Below are positions 53,668 through 62,945 of a DNA stretch of 64,000 nt, piece by piece. Both the position numbers and the translations under genes were made by a program. Origin of the DNA: Spirochaetales bacterium (GTDB lineage: Bacteria; Spirochaetota; Spirochaetia; Treponematales; Treponemataceae). Position 1 is the stretch's first letter. The number at the start of each line of letters is the position of its first letter. The DNA is taken from the NCBI GenBank assembly GCA_029098225.1, contig JAQXNX010000033.1:1-64000 (forward strand), written 5' to 3'. The notes under the pieces were generated by a model that did not search any database, was not told the origin of the DNA, and saw nothing but the letters and a program-made list of their open reading frames with translations.

Positions 53668-56600
53668 TCAAAATGTAAATTTCCAGGATAACGTCAAAGA
53701 CGTGGAAGGTACAAATTGATTATTAAATAAAGCTTTTATATCTGGCGCCATATTAAAACGAATGTTTGCATATGGCGATTCCAGTTCCAGTCCAAATTCA
53801 GGCTGGAATTTTAAGGTACCAGTATTCGTATATTCATTGATACGATTGTCTTCCATAGAAACATGAAGCATTGCATCAACATATAATGCGTTTCCCAGGT
53901 ATTTACCAATATAAACAGTTGAATTATCAAAAAGGTTACCTAAAGTAATTTTGCCTTTTCCATAATTATCAGAAAGTCGCAGATTAACCGTATTCTGAAT
54001 TACATTAGTTCTGACAGAGAATATATCAAAATTCAGGACTTGACGCAATGCATTTTCGACCTGTCTTACAACAACAGATTGAAGCGCATAATCTCCGGCA
54101 GCAGTTATTAAATCTGTAGGAGACATAGCATCTGCAATTGCAATTTGTCCAAGCATGTTTCGTATTTCGCTTTCCGACCTTGCAGGAACCGCAGTAAATT
54201 TTGGCGATAAATCCTGTAAATACTGATTTTCTACATTCATAGAAATTTTTACAGTCTGACCATTATTGTCTTTTTCTCTGGTTTCTGCATTAAACGTTAA
54301 TATAGGGTTAGTTAATTCTGCAGGATTAAATTTTAATTCTCCAGATTTTATATAAAAACTTCGGCTTAAATATGCAATATCACCGGATTTAATCTTTAAT
54401 GCTCCGTCCACAGAATAAAATGCATCTTCCATATCCATGCGGACATTTATTGAACTGTTAGGAACAAAAACACATCTTAAAAGCGGGTCAAAATTTAAAG
54501 AAGAATGAGAGCCTATTGTAAGTTCAATATCGCTCTTTACAAAAATTGGAAACGGTTTTGATTCAGTTTTAGTAAGCTCCGTAAAAGTATTTCCAACGCT
54601 TGAAGTTATGTCTATATTTTCTCCATAAACTTTACCCTTAACATCAAGTGTTCTGTCTTCAAAATAATAAGAAAGATCACACGAAACATCTCCTTCAAGC
54701 TTTACAATAGAAGAATTAATATACAGAGGGAATAAATCTTTTTTGTAAGTCTTAACAGTTCCTTCCATATTTTCCATCAGCCATTTATTTAAATATACAT
54801 TCAGCGAAAGCTCCACTCTCTGATTATTTTTTGCTTTAACAATAAATGGATCAAAAAGAATTTCATTATGATTTAATACGGCATTTATTGAAGGTGTTGA
54901 AAGATTATTTCGCGTAATAGAAGGCATATTAATTACAGGCTCTACAACCTCAATAGAACCATAGAAATCAGGATCATACAAAGAACCTGAAAGAATTATA
55001 TTTCCTTCAAGATTGCCTTCTTTAATTGCAATAAGCTCATCAAAATTCAAATAAGAAAAAACAGAAGCAAGATTTACAGACAAATCATATAAAGCAAGAT
55101 TTGCTTCTGTTCTATTTATAATTCCATCAAGTTTAAAAGCCGCAAACGATTTATTATCCAAAGAAAGTTCAAGATAATTAGAGGCATCGTAAGTTCCATA
55201 AAGTCCTATGTTATCCGAAGACCAGAGATTAAAGGTTTTGTCAAAATACATTAAAGAAAGAGAAAGCGGAAAATTTTTCTTAAGTAAATCCCCAGAAAAA
55301 TTTACAGCTTCCAGATTTGCTGTAAAAGATTGAGGAAGAATTTTTCCTTCGGGAATATAAGAATCGGTTATAGATAATGACAATGGCGAAGAAAGCTTTT
55401 TTCCTAATAATTCATATGAAAGATTTCCTGAGGCTTCCAGAGTCATATCAGAAACAGAAGCATGCGCAGAAATTTCATTTACAGAAACATCTGCATATTT
55501 TACAGAAAAATCCATTACAGAAAGCTCTCTGTCTTCAAGAATAACATCGCCTTTTAAATGCAAAAGTTCAGAAGATAGTAAAATATTTGCTTTATCTATT
55601 GAAAGCGAAACAAATGGATGAAGAATTGTTCCGGTTGCAAAGATTGAACCCGTAAGCGCGTTATCATCATTCTGCTGAACTGTAAAGCGATTCAAACTTA
55701 ATGAATTAATATTTACCATAAGATTCATGTATAGAGAATCTAAAATATTATCTGAAGAAAATATCTTTCCGTCCGGATTAGAAAATTCTCCGTCTAAAGA
55801 AATTTTTTCATCACCAACCGGATTATCCAGCTGCATTTGAATATTTGCTGAATTAAAAATTCCATCGTTTATATTTATAAGAGCCGAAGCCGAGCCTTCC
55901 ATAACAGAAAATATATCTGAATAAGAAATTGAAGAAATTGTTGCACCATACTTAGAAACATCAGCAGAAAAAGTTAAACGAGGATTTACAGAATAGAGTG
56001 AACTAGCCTGCTCTACTTCGAAATGTTTTATAGAAATTTCCGGACCATTTTTCTTATCAAAAGAAAAATCTGTATTGGCAGCAATTATTAATGGATTTTC
56101 CGTTAGCTTAACCGGGAAATTTTCTGCATTAAGATTTCCATAAATTTTGTTTTTATCAAAACGAATTTCTGACTGAACACCATAATCACCGACAATTGAA
56201 CACACATCTGAATACCAGGATCCTGAAAAATGATAAGGAATTGAATCGGCATTTAAAGAAAGATCAAAGAAGAAGTCTGAAGAAAATGGATTTCTATCTA
56301 AAGAAGCTGTGGCTTCTACTGAATGTTTTCCTAAAACTAAAGAAAACATATTCATCTGAATATTTTCAAGATTACCGTCAAAACCAGCCATCAAAACCTG
56401 ATTTTCTTTTTTTGTATTGGCAAGAATGATATAAGGCACGTTATAAGAAAAACTCTTAAAATCTGTAGAAACATAAAGATCGTTAGAAAAAACATAAGGA
56501 GTTAACGAAGGAATTACTTTTTCTACATTTTCAGCAGCCTCATAAGGCAAAAATTCTTTTACAATAGAAACAATACTGTCTGCATAAAGAGAAGTTGTTG

Positions 56601-58050
56601 TTATATTAGACTGAAGGTAAACTGAAGAAGTAATAAAACTTCCTTCGGCACGAATCTGACCTTCACCAGCTTCATCATAATGAGAAAAATCCGAAGCCTG
56701 TAAAATGAAGTCAAAGGAATCATTTACCGGACTGACCGAAAGCTGAATATCAGAAAGGTTTTGAAGGCCCATCATAAGGCTTGGCGCATATGCAACAAAA
56801 CCTTTTTCTTCGGGCTTATCTTTCTGGCCTGGTTCAAAGAAAATTTCTGTAGAAATTTCATTGCCATTATATAAAGTTATAAACGGTATATAAAGAAAAC
56901 CTGAAGCCCTGAAGGTATCAAAAACAAAATCCAGAGTTCCATTTGCCTTGCAGCCTAAGCCTGTTATATCAAAATCGGTAAGCTCGACATGTTTTTCATC
57001 TCCAAAAAAGGAAGCATTTACATCGAGTCCGCCTTTTATAACAGAAGAAGGAACTGTTCCCGAAAAATCACAGAAATAATTAAAAATATTATCCTTTATC
57101 TGATATTTTAAAATCGAATCAGTATCTATAATTACATTTTTAAATTTATTCAATTCCTTTTGTTTTGAATTTATAGAAATAAGAGAAGCAGGCTTTAAAT
57201 TCTCAGCCTTTATCTGAATATTTAAATCTGAATTATCTATTGAATAAACTGCGCCTATAAAAATTGGATTGACAGATTGAACGGTTCTAACTTCTATTTT
57301 TCTATTTTCATAAGAGGCAAAAAGATTTAATCTGTTTAATTTAACATCTCCGTTAGTAAAATTTTCAAGTTTAGCATTCAAATAAGATCCGTCTAAAGTT
57401 CCTGGAACAACTGCAGAAAGCTGAACCCTGCCGTTAATTTTCTGTTTAATTTTCTTAATTTCTGCATTTGCAATTCCATCAAGATGAAGTTCAAGAGAAT
57501 CTTTTTTGGAAGAATTCGAAAGCGAAGCAGCTTTAACTGCCAGCGAAACATCATAATCATCTTGAGTATAAAATAAGGTTACATTCTTTAATTTTATTAA
57601 TGATGGAATATTCTGCTTTATCTTTTCAAAATCAATTATTCTTACACCGAAAATTTTCTTCATTCTAAGGCCAAAATCAATTGCGCCGTCAATATCGAGT
57701 TTTATTCCATCTACAACTACGCTGTAAACTCCATTGCTTACATCATTTTTTAATAATTTGGAAAGCTTAATACCAACTTTTGTTTTATTTATGGAAAGTA
57801 CCAGATTATTATTTTCGTCGTAAAATTTTATGTTTCTTATATAAACCCCAGAAAGAATAGAAGGAGAAAGAGAATCGAAAGTGAATCGTAAACCTGTTAA
57901 ATCATATACCTGTCCGCTGAATTCATCTATCTGCGCATGGGCATAAGAAATTATTCGGTTTCTTACAGGAACCAGAATTGCGAGAGCAACAATAACGAGT
58001 ATAATCATAATGTAGCTTCGGACCCGCCGAATAAAAGACAATACGCCCAT
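53668..58050 (-). CDS. tamB: TamB-like translocation and assembly protein
   Basis: 1460 residues. One N-terminal membrane helix (about 13-30) anchors a very long beta-rich periplasmic region, ending in the conserved DUF490/TamB domain (about 1120-1460), with SDIELTIG, LTNPILTFNAETRE and the end ...STSLTLSWKFTF. Such proteins form a hydrophobic groove spanning the periplasm and are linked to outer-membrane protein assembly and lipid transport. It is first in tamB-bamA-skp-mutS, the order I recall from T. pallidum. A TATAAT lies 12 nt before the ATG. Confidence 0.92.
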   Translation of the reverse strand: MGVLSFIRRVRSYIMIILVIVALAILVPVRNRIISYAHAQIDEFSGQVYDLTGLRFTFDSLSPSILSGVYIRNIKFYDENNNLVLSINKTKVGIKLSKLLKNDVSNGVYSVVVDGIKLDIDGAIDFGLRMKKIFGVRIIDFEKIKQNIPSLIKLKNVTLFYTQDDYDVSLAVKAASLSNSSKKDSLELHLDGIANAEIKKIKQKINGRVQLSAVVPGTLDGSYLNAKLENFTNGDVKLNRLNLFASYENRKIEVRTVQSVNPIFIGAVYSIDNSDLNIQIKAENLKPASLISINSKQKELNKFKNVIIDTDSILKYQIKDNIFNYFCDFSGTVPSSVIKGGLDVNASFFGDEKHVELTDFDITGLGCKANGTLDFVFDTFRASGFLYIPFITLYNGNEISTEIFFEPGQKDKPEEKGFVAYAPSLMMGLQNLSDIQLSVSPVNDSFDFILQASDFSHYDEAGEGQIRAEGSFITSSVYLQSNITTTSLYADSIVSIVKEFLPYEAAENVEKVIPSLTPYVFSNDLYVSTDFKSFSYNVPYIILANTKKENQVLMAGFDGNLENIQMNMFSLVLGKHSVEATASLDRNPFSSDFFFDLSLNADSIPYHFSGSWYSDVCSIVGDYGVQSEIRFDKNKIYGNLNAENFPVKLTENPLIIAANTDFSFDKKNGPEISIKHFEVEQASSLYSVNPRLTFSADVSKYGATISSISYSDIFSVMEGSASALININDGIFNSANIQMQLDNPVGDEKISLDGEFSNPDGKIFSSDNILDSLYMNLMVNINSLSLNRFTVQQNDDNALTGSIFATGTILHPFVSLSIDKANILLSSELLHLKGDVILEDRELSVMDFSVKYADVSVNEISAHASVSDMTLEASGNLSYELLGKKLSSPLSLSITDSYIPEGKILPQSFTANLEAVNFSGDLLKKNFPLSLSLMYFDKTFNLWSSDNIGLYGTYDASNYLELSLDNKSFAAFKLDGIINRTEANLALYDLSVNLASVFSYLNFDELIAIKEGNLEGNIILSGSLYDPDFYGSIEVVEPVINMPSITRNNLSTPSINAVLNHNEILFDPFIVKAKNNQRVELSLNVYLNKWLMENMEGTVKTYKKDLFPLYINSSIVKLEGDVSCDLSYYFEDRTLDVKGKVYGENIDITSSVGNTFTELTKTESKPFPIFVKSDIELTIGSHSSLNFDPLLRCVFVPNSSINVRMDMEDAFYSVDGALKIKSGDIAYLSRSFYIKSGELKFNPAELTNPILTFNAETREKDNNGQTVKISMNVENQYLQDLSPKFTAVPARSESEIRNMLGQIAIADAMSPTDLITAAGDYALQSVVVRQVENALRQVLNFDIFSVRTNVIQNTVNLRLSDNYGKGKITLGNLFDNSTVYIGKYLGNALYVDAMLHVSMEDNRINEYTNTGTLKFQPEFGLELESPYANIRFNMAPDIKALFNNQFVPSTSLTLSWKFTF

Positions 58051-58160
58051 TTTAGCCGAATAATTATATCAAAAAATCGGAGAAAAATATAGATATAAAA
58101 ATTCAGGCAAAATTTTAAGCAGGCTTGAAGAATATAGATTTTATTGAAAAGCGGTGAGAG

Positions 58161-58796
58161 TTATTGCAAATTCAACGCTTTGTTTATGAGTTGAGAAACT
58201 TCATCAATGCTTTTTGAAGCATCAATCTTTATAATTTTCATTATTTGAGTCTGAGCATCTGATAAAGAAAGTTCATTCATCTTTTTTTCATATGAAGAAA
58301 TTACTTTGTCATATTGTTCAGCTATTTTCTTCTGTAAATCCAGTTTTTCATAAATTTCTTTCTGACCGTTACGACTGTTTACTCGGTTTAAGGCTGTTTC
58401 TGCATCAATTTTAAAATAAAAGAGATATTCTGGAAGCGGAAAAAGAGAATTAACCATTAATGGAAATTCTTCTCCGCAGCTTATAGACTGATATGCAAGA
58501 CTTGAAAAAAAATATCGGTCACTTATAACAATTTTACCGTTATTTATCTGATTAATTATTCCTTCTTTTCCGTAAATATGTTCACAACGGTCTGCAGCAA
58601 ATAAAAAAGCATTTGTTTTTTCATCTACAGAAAATTCTCCTTTTAGCATTTTTCGTAAAAAAAGTCCGGTCGGAAGAGAAGTTGGCTCTGCTGTCTGATA
58701 ATATAATTCAGGATTAGTTTCTGCCAGGCGCTTTAGCTGAGTTGTAGTTCCGCTGCCATCTATTCCTTCAAATACAATAAAATTTTTTAATACCAT
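58161..58796 (-). CDS. tmk: thymidylate kinase
   Basis: 211 residues. Phosphorylates dTMP to dTDP. It has the P-loop FEGIDGSGTTTQ (9-20), the DRYFFSSLAYQ motif and the FLFAADRCEH block. Normal length. It is a single-gene unit, divergent from the exported protein at 58858, with a promoter that ends 6 nt before the ATG and no ribosome site. Confidence 0.95.
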   Translation of the reverse strand: MVLKNFIVFEGIDGSGTTTQLKRLAETNPELYYQTAEPTSLPTGLFLRKMLKGEFSVDEKTNAFLFAADRCEHIYGKEGIINQINNGKIVISDRYFFSSLAYQSISCGEEFPLMVNSLFPLPEYLFYFKIDAETALNRVNSRNGQKEIYEKLDLQKKIAEQYDKVISSYEKKMNELSLSDAQTQIMKIIKIDASKSIDEVSQLINKALNLQ

Positions 58797-58802
58797 AATC
58801 TA

Positions 58803-58831
58803 AGTATATATAAAAAAAGCCTTCAGGGCAA
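58803..58831 (-). promoter_or_regulatory. promoter of tmk, leaderless spacing
   Basis: Minus strand TTGCCC (58831-58826), 17 nt, TATACT (58808-58803), then 6 nt to the ATG at 58796. Confidence 0.55.
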
Positions 58832-58857
58832 ACGCATTTTTCTCCGATAATATAAAC

Positions 58858-59472
58858 GTGAAAAAATCTATTTTATCTTTAATTTGTTTAATTACTTTTT
58901 TTTCTTTTTTTACAATGCCTCTTGATGCATATATGGTAAAGTATAAGGAAGACTGGTACAGACTTTATCATATTCACTATCAGCAGGACGTTGATGACTG
59001 TATAGAAAATATTTACTACCTTGAGCAGGCTACAAAAGCTGATTTTTGTAATCCGCTTTATGCAAATGCTAAAATAGAAACAGAAAAACAATGGGAAAAA
59101 TACCGCTATCTCTTTCAGATGCATTTGAATTTAAAGCTCATTGAACAGCATCTGCGGGTTGCACGCCTTTATGACAAAAAATGCATATATTTTTACGATT
59201 CACCGTGGAAAGATGAATACTTAAGAAATTTGAATACTGCACTAACCTATTATAAAGCTGGTCTTGCATACTGGCAGGAAGCAAAACTCTGGTACGAAAA
59301 AGCAGATGCTCCTTCATTTAATTTTATGTTCCTTTCAGATCTCCAGAACTGGGAAGATGAACGGGAAAGAATAAAAACTGGTGAATTGAATTACGAAACT
59401 ATGCTTAATCGGGAAATAGAAAGAGTAGAAAAAAACATAAATGAACTTAACAATATGGATAAAAAATACTAG
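58858..59472 (+). CDS. exported helical protein of unknown function
   Basis: 204 residues from a GTG start. A signal peptide (KKSILSLICLITFFSFFTMPLDA) is followed by a helical region unusually rich in Tyr, Trp and His, with tetratricopeptide-like spacing (LNTALTYYKAGLAYWQEAKLWYEKA). No catalytic motif is visible. It may be a periplasmic interaction protein, but I cannot name the family. There is no ribosome site; CCGATAATAT lies just before the GTG. aroB follows 11 nt downstream. Confidence 0.72.
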   Translation: MKKSILSLICLITFFSFFTMPLDAYMVKYKEDWYRLYHIHYQQDVDDCIENIYYLEQATKADFCNPLYANAKIETEKQWEKYRYLFQMHLNLKLIEQHLRVARLYDKKCIYFYDSPWKDEYLRNLNTALTYYKAGLAYWQEAKLWYEKADAPSFNFMFLSDLQNWEDERERIKTGELNYETMLNREIERVEKNINELNNMDKKY

Positions 59473-59475
59473 AAT
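59447..59475 (+). promoter_or_regulatory. internal promoter of aroB, leaderless spacing
   Basis: TTAACA (59447-59452), 17 nt, TAGAAT (59470-59475), then 8 nt to the ATG at 59484. It lies inside the end of the preceding gene, whose TAG stop is part of the -10. Confidence 0.5.
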
Positions 59476-59483
59476 AGCGCATT

Positions 59484-60608
59484 ATGAATGCACTAAATTT
59501 TTCGATTAACTACCCTTCAATCCATTCTGGAACAGACAAGTCTATTATAAATTTTTATAATGAGCAGATTGATTTATATTCTGTCTTTTATTCAGAAAAT
59601 CAGTCAGAAAACAACGATAGAAAAAGATTTTTTGTTACTGATTCTACAGTTGCAACTCTGGAATGCGTAAAACCATTTGTTCAGAAATTTGAAGACGGAA
59701 CTTATAAAAATGATACTCTATTAATTCTTGGTTCCGGTGAAAAATATAAAACTATCGAAAGTGTTCTTCAGATAATTTCTGAAGCTGTAAAAGCTGGCCT
59801 TACAAGGAAAGATACTTTTATTGGAATTGGTGGTGGTGTTATCTGCGATATAACAGCATTTGCCGCTTCTATTTTTAAAAGAGGAGCAAGTGTTGAATTT
59901 GTTCCTACTACACTTCTTTCTATGGTTGATGCTTCTATAGGTGGAAAATCAGGCTGCGATTATGAAAACTGTAAAAATATAATAGGAACATTCTTTCCTG
60001 CTAAAAGGCTTTACTATTTTCCACAGTTTGTCCAGTATTTAAGCGAAAATCAATATAATTCAGGACTTGCAGAAGCTTTTAAAACAGCATTACTTGCAGA
60101 TAAAGAACTCTATGAACTTTTTAAAAACGAAGCTGAAAAAATTAATAAAAGAGATCCTCAGATTTTGCAGACTATAATTCAAAAATGTGTAAAAGCAAAG
60201 GCAGATTATGTTGAAAAAGATTTTACAGAACAGAATATAAGGGCTCACTTAAATCTTGGTCATACTTTCGGGCATGCTCTGGAATCAGTTGCCGGTTTTG
60301 GAACTGTAACTCATGGTTATGCAGTAGCCTGGGGAATTGGCCGTTGTCTAGAGCTTTCATACAAAAAGGATTTATGCAGAAGCTCATATAAAGATGAAGT
60401 TTTAAATATATTAAAAATGTATAACTGGGAAACAAAGTCAATTCCAGACTGTATAAAAGGCGGCGGAGTTGGAGAACGTTTAATTAAGGTTATGCATTCA
60501 GACAAAAAGAATCAGAATCAGAATATAAAGATTATTATGCAAAAAGATATTTGCAGCACAGTAATTGAAGAATGTAGTGATTCAGATATACTTTCTGTGT
60601 TAAAATAA
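59484..60608 (+). CDS. aroB: 3-dehydroquinate synthase
   Basis: 374 residues. AroB closes the first ring of the shikimate pathway to aromatic amino acids. It has the NAD-binding GIGGGVICDITAFAASIFKRG, the PTTLLSMVDASIGGKSG block, and the zinc-ligand segment LGHTFGHALE with HGYAVAWG. Complete. Other shikimate genes are not in the window. No ribosome site is visible. Confidence 0.95.
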   Translation: MNALNFSINYPSIHSGTDKSIINFYNEQIDLYSVFYSENQSENNDRKRFFVTDSTVATLECVKPFVQKFEDGTYKNDTLLILGSGEKYKTIESVLQIISEAVKAGLTRKDTFIGIGGGVICDITAFAASIFKRGASVEFVPTTLLSMVDASIGGKSGCDYENCKNIIGTFFPAKRLYYFPQFVQYLSENQYNSGLAEAFKTALLADKELYELFKNEAEKINKRDPQILQTIIQKCVKAKADYVEKDFTEQNIRAHLNLGHTFGHALESVAGFGTVTHGYAVAWGIGRCLELSYKKDLCRSSYKDEVLNILKMYNWETKSIPDCIKGGGVGERLIKVMHSDKKNQNQNIKIIMQKDICSTVIEECSDSDILSVLK

Positions 60609-60634
60609 TTATTGTTCCAGGGCAAAAATAATTT

Positions 60635-61780
60635 ATGAATATTGAACATTATTTTGACTGGGCTGCTACAAGTCCAGCTGACGAAGACATTCTCAGAGAA
60701 TCGCTTGAAGAAACACTTGAGTTTTGGGGAAATCCTTCGAGTACACATGAAGTTGGAAAAAAAGCACGTAAACTATTTGAAAGCGCAAGACTTCGTGCAG
60801 CGAATGCAATTGGTGTAAAACCTGAATGCATTTATTTTACTTCTGGCGGAACCGAAAGCGATCAGATTACACTTCTTTCTGTTTTGACAAAACCCATGAA
60901 AGGTACAGTTCTTGTAAGTTCAATTGAACACCCGGCAATTCGTGAACAGTCAGAAGCATTAAAAAACTGCGGCTGGAAAGTACTCCAGATTCCCGCTGAT
61001 TCAGATGGAATTATTCAGCCACAAACTGTAGCCGAAATGATTACAAATGATACAGTTCTTATCTGCATAATGGCTGTAAATAATGAAACCGGGGTTATTC
61101 AGCCGATTTACGAAATTGCAGATGCAATCACAAAAGCAAGTGAAGGAAAACGCCGTCCAAAATTCCACGTTGATTGTGTTCAGGCAGCGGGGAAAATAAA
61201 TTTAAATCTTTCTTATAAAGGAATCGACAGTGCGGCCTTAAGTTCTCATAAAATTTGTGGACCACGCGGAATTGGAATTCTTTACATGAAAGATGCCTGT
61301 GAACCTTTTTTAAGAGGCGGTGGCCAGGAAAAAGGTATTCGCAGCGGAACCGAAAATGTATTTGGAGCCGTTGCTTTTTCTAAATGTCTTGAACGGTATT
61401 ATAATAAGGCAAAAAAATCAGATGCGGAACGTACAAATAATTTTATAGAAAAACTGGGTGAACTTCCTGGCTGCACAATTATTCCCCCGGGACGTTTGCA
61501 GAAAAAAGATTTATTTTCGCCATATGTTGTTCAGGCTGCATTTAATAATATTCCAGGAAATGTAATGCTTCGTGCTCTGGATTCAAAAGGATTTTCAATT
61601 TCAACAGGAAGTGCTTGCTCTGCAAAAAAAAACAAAAGACCTGTACTTGAAGCAATGCATGTAGATGCGCAGCTTCGTGAAAATGCAGTCCGCTTTAGTT
61701 TTGGTCCGCATACAACAGACAAAGCTGTAGATGAATTAGTTGCCGCAGTTTCTGAAATTAATTCACAATTTAATAAATAG
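60635..61780 (+). CDS. cysteine desulfurase (NifS/IscS family)
   Basis: 381 residues of the class V PLP aminotransferase fold. It takes sulfur from cysteine for Fe-S clusters or tRNA thiolation. Motifs: YFDWAATSP at the N-terminus, FTSGGTESDQ, the PLP lysine in SSHKICGPRGIG, GTENVFG, and the active-site Cys in STGSACSAKKNKRP. It lacks the basic IscS-type extension at the C-terminus. It lies 26 nt after aroB. Confidence 0.92.
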   Translation: MNIEHYFDWAATSPADEDILRESLEETLEFWGNPSSTHEVGKKARKLFESARLRAANAIGVKPECIYFTSGGTESDQITLLSVLTKPMKGTVLVSSIEHPAIREQSEALKNCGWKVLQIPADSDGIIQPQTVAEMITNDTVLICIMAVNNETGVIQPIYEIADAITKASEGKRRPKFHVDCVQAAGKINLNLSYKGIDSAALSSHKICGPRGIGILYMKDACEPFLRGGGQEKGIRSGTENVFGAVAFSKCLERYYNKAKKSDAERTNNFIEKLGELPGCTIIPPGRLQKKDLFSPYVVQAAFNNIPGNVMLRALDSKGFSISTGSACSAKKNKRPVLEAMHVDAQLRENAVRFSFGPHTTDKAVDELVAAVSEINSQFNK

Positions 61781-61912
61781 AGTTTTTATATATTCTCTAA
61801 TTTACAATTTTTCGAATATATGATATTTTATATTTAAATCTAATCGAAATTACAAGGGAAGGTTCTTTGCGTTTTTTTTAAGGGCTCTCCCCTAATATAA
61901 GGAGTTTTTTTT

Positions 61913-62293
61913 ATGGGAGCTAGAGGAGAACTTTTTACTACACAAGTCTATCTTGATAATCGTTCATATTTTTTTAATGTAAAAGAAAACCGCTCTGGTG
62001 ATGTTTTTATGCAGATTGTAGAAAGTAAAAACAGAGACGGTGTAGAAGCAGACAGACATCAGATTGCCATTTTTGCAGAAGACATGCAGAAATTCCTTCA
62101 GGGAATGGAAAAAGCCCTTGATTTTGTTGAAAAAGACCGTAAGACAAAACAGAAAGCTGTAAAAGAAAAGAAAGCTCAGAAAGAATCTGCTGAAGGAAAA
62201 AAGATTTACAAAGTTAAAAAGGATTCTACAACTAAAGAAGACGATGGTGTAAAGAGAACAGGACGTGTTCATATTGTAAGCAAAAAGCAATAA
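61913..62293 (+). CDS. PUR-domain nucleic-acid-binding protein (DUF3276)
   Basis: 126 residues. The N-terminal 75 residues form a PUR-alpha-type domain (MGARGELFTTQVYLDNRSYFFNVKENRSGDVFMQIVESK), followed by a Lys-rich tail. The Borrelia homologue BpuR binds DNA and RNA and regulates gene expression. AAGGAG precedes the ATG at a longer than usual spacing through a T-run. The gene has its own upstream region (61781-61912) and a terminator. Confidence 0.88.
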   Translation: MGARGELFTTQVYLDNRSYFFNVKENRSGDVFMQIVESKNRDGVEADRHQIAIFAEDMQKFLQGMEKALDFVEKDRKTKQKAVKEKKAQKESAEGKKIYKVKKDSTTKEDDGVKRTGRVHIVSKKQ

Positions 62294-62317
62294 ATCTTAA
62301 TAAATTCATGTTTCATA

Positions 62318-62348
62318 AAAAATCCAGGTGTGAAAAACCTGGATTTTT
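62318..62348. terminator. bidirectional terminator between PUR gene and rnhB
   Basis: Perfect 11-bp stem AAAAATCCAGG/CCTGGATTTTT with a 9-nt loop, A-run before and T-run after. It directly adjoins the rnhB stop. Confidence 0.92.
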
Positions 62349-62945
62349 TTATACATTAAAACTCAATCTTTGAATTGGTGAAGGACCAATTTTTTTACAT
62401 ATTTCTCTATGCAGCTTTGTAGGATATCCCTTATGCTTTGCATAGCCATATTCCGGATAGAGTTTATCCATTTCTATCATATAACGATCACGCTCATTTT
62501 TAGCAATAATGCTTGCAGCCATTACACATGGATACTTTGCATCGGCCTTTGGCTCTGCACGACATTCAATCATAACATCAGGAATAAAAGTTCCATCTGC
62601 AATTCCAGAAATTACATACTCCTTAAGATCTATATTATTCTTTACAGCCCAATCAGGCAATTTTTTAAGCATTGCTTCACAGGCTTTTTTCATTGCAAGT
62701 AAACTAGCCTGTAGAATATTTATTTCATCAATTTTTTTATGATCTATAAAAGCATGTCCATAACAGGCCTTTTCCAAAATTATTTTTTCGGCGGCAATTC
62801 GTTTTTTTTCTGAAAGTTTTTTTGAATCATTTAAAATTTCAACAGGAAAATCAAAAGGTAAAATTACACAAGCCGCACTTACAGGACCAGCAAGAGGACC
62901 ACGGCCAGCTTCATCAAAACCAGCATAAAGAATTTTAGAAGACAA
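62349..62945 (-). CDS. rnhB: ribonuclease HII
   Basis: 198 residues. It removes ribonucleotides from DNA-RNA hybrids. It has the catalytic GFDEAGRGPLAGPV motif at the N-terminus, the NDSKKLSEKKR block, ISGIADG, and the MAASIIAKNERD block. Complete. It overlaps the upstream beta-helix gene by 11 nt. Confidence 0.95.
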   Translation of the reverse strand: MSSKILYAGFDEAGRGPLAGPVSAACVILPFDFPVEILNDSKKLSEKKRIAAEKIILEKACYGHAFIDHKKIDEINILQASLLAMKKACEAMLKKLPDWAVKNNIDLKEYVISGIADGTFIPDVMIECRAEPKADAKYPCVMAASIIAKNERDRYMIEMDKLYPEYGYAKHKGYPTKLHREICKKIGPSPIQRLSFNV

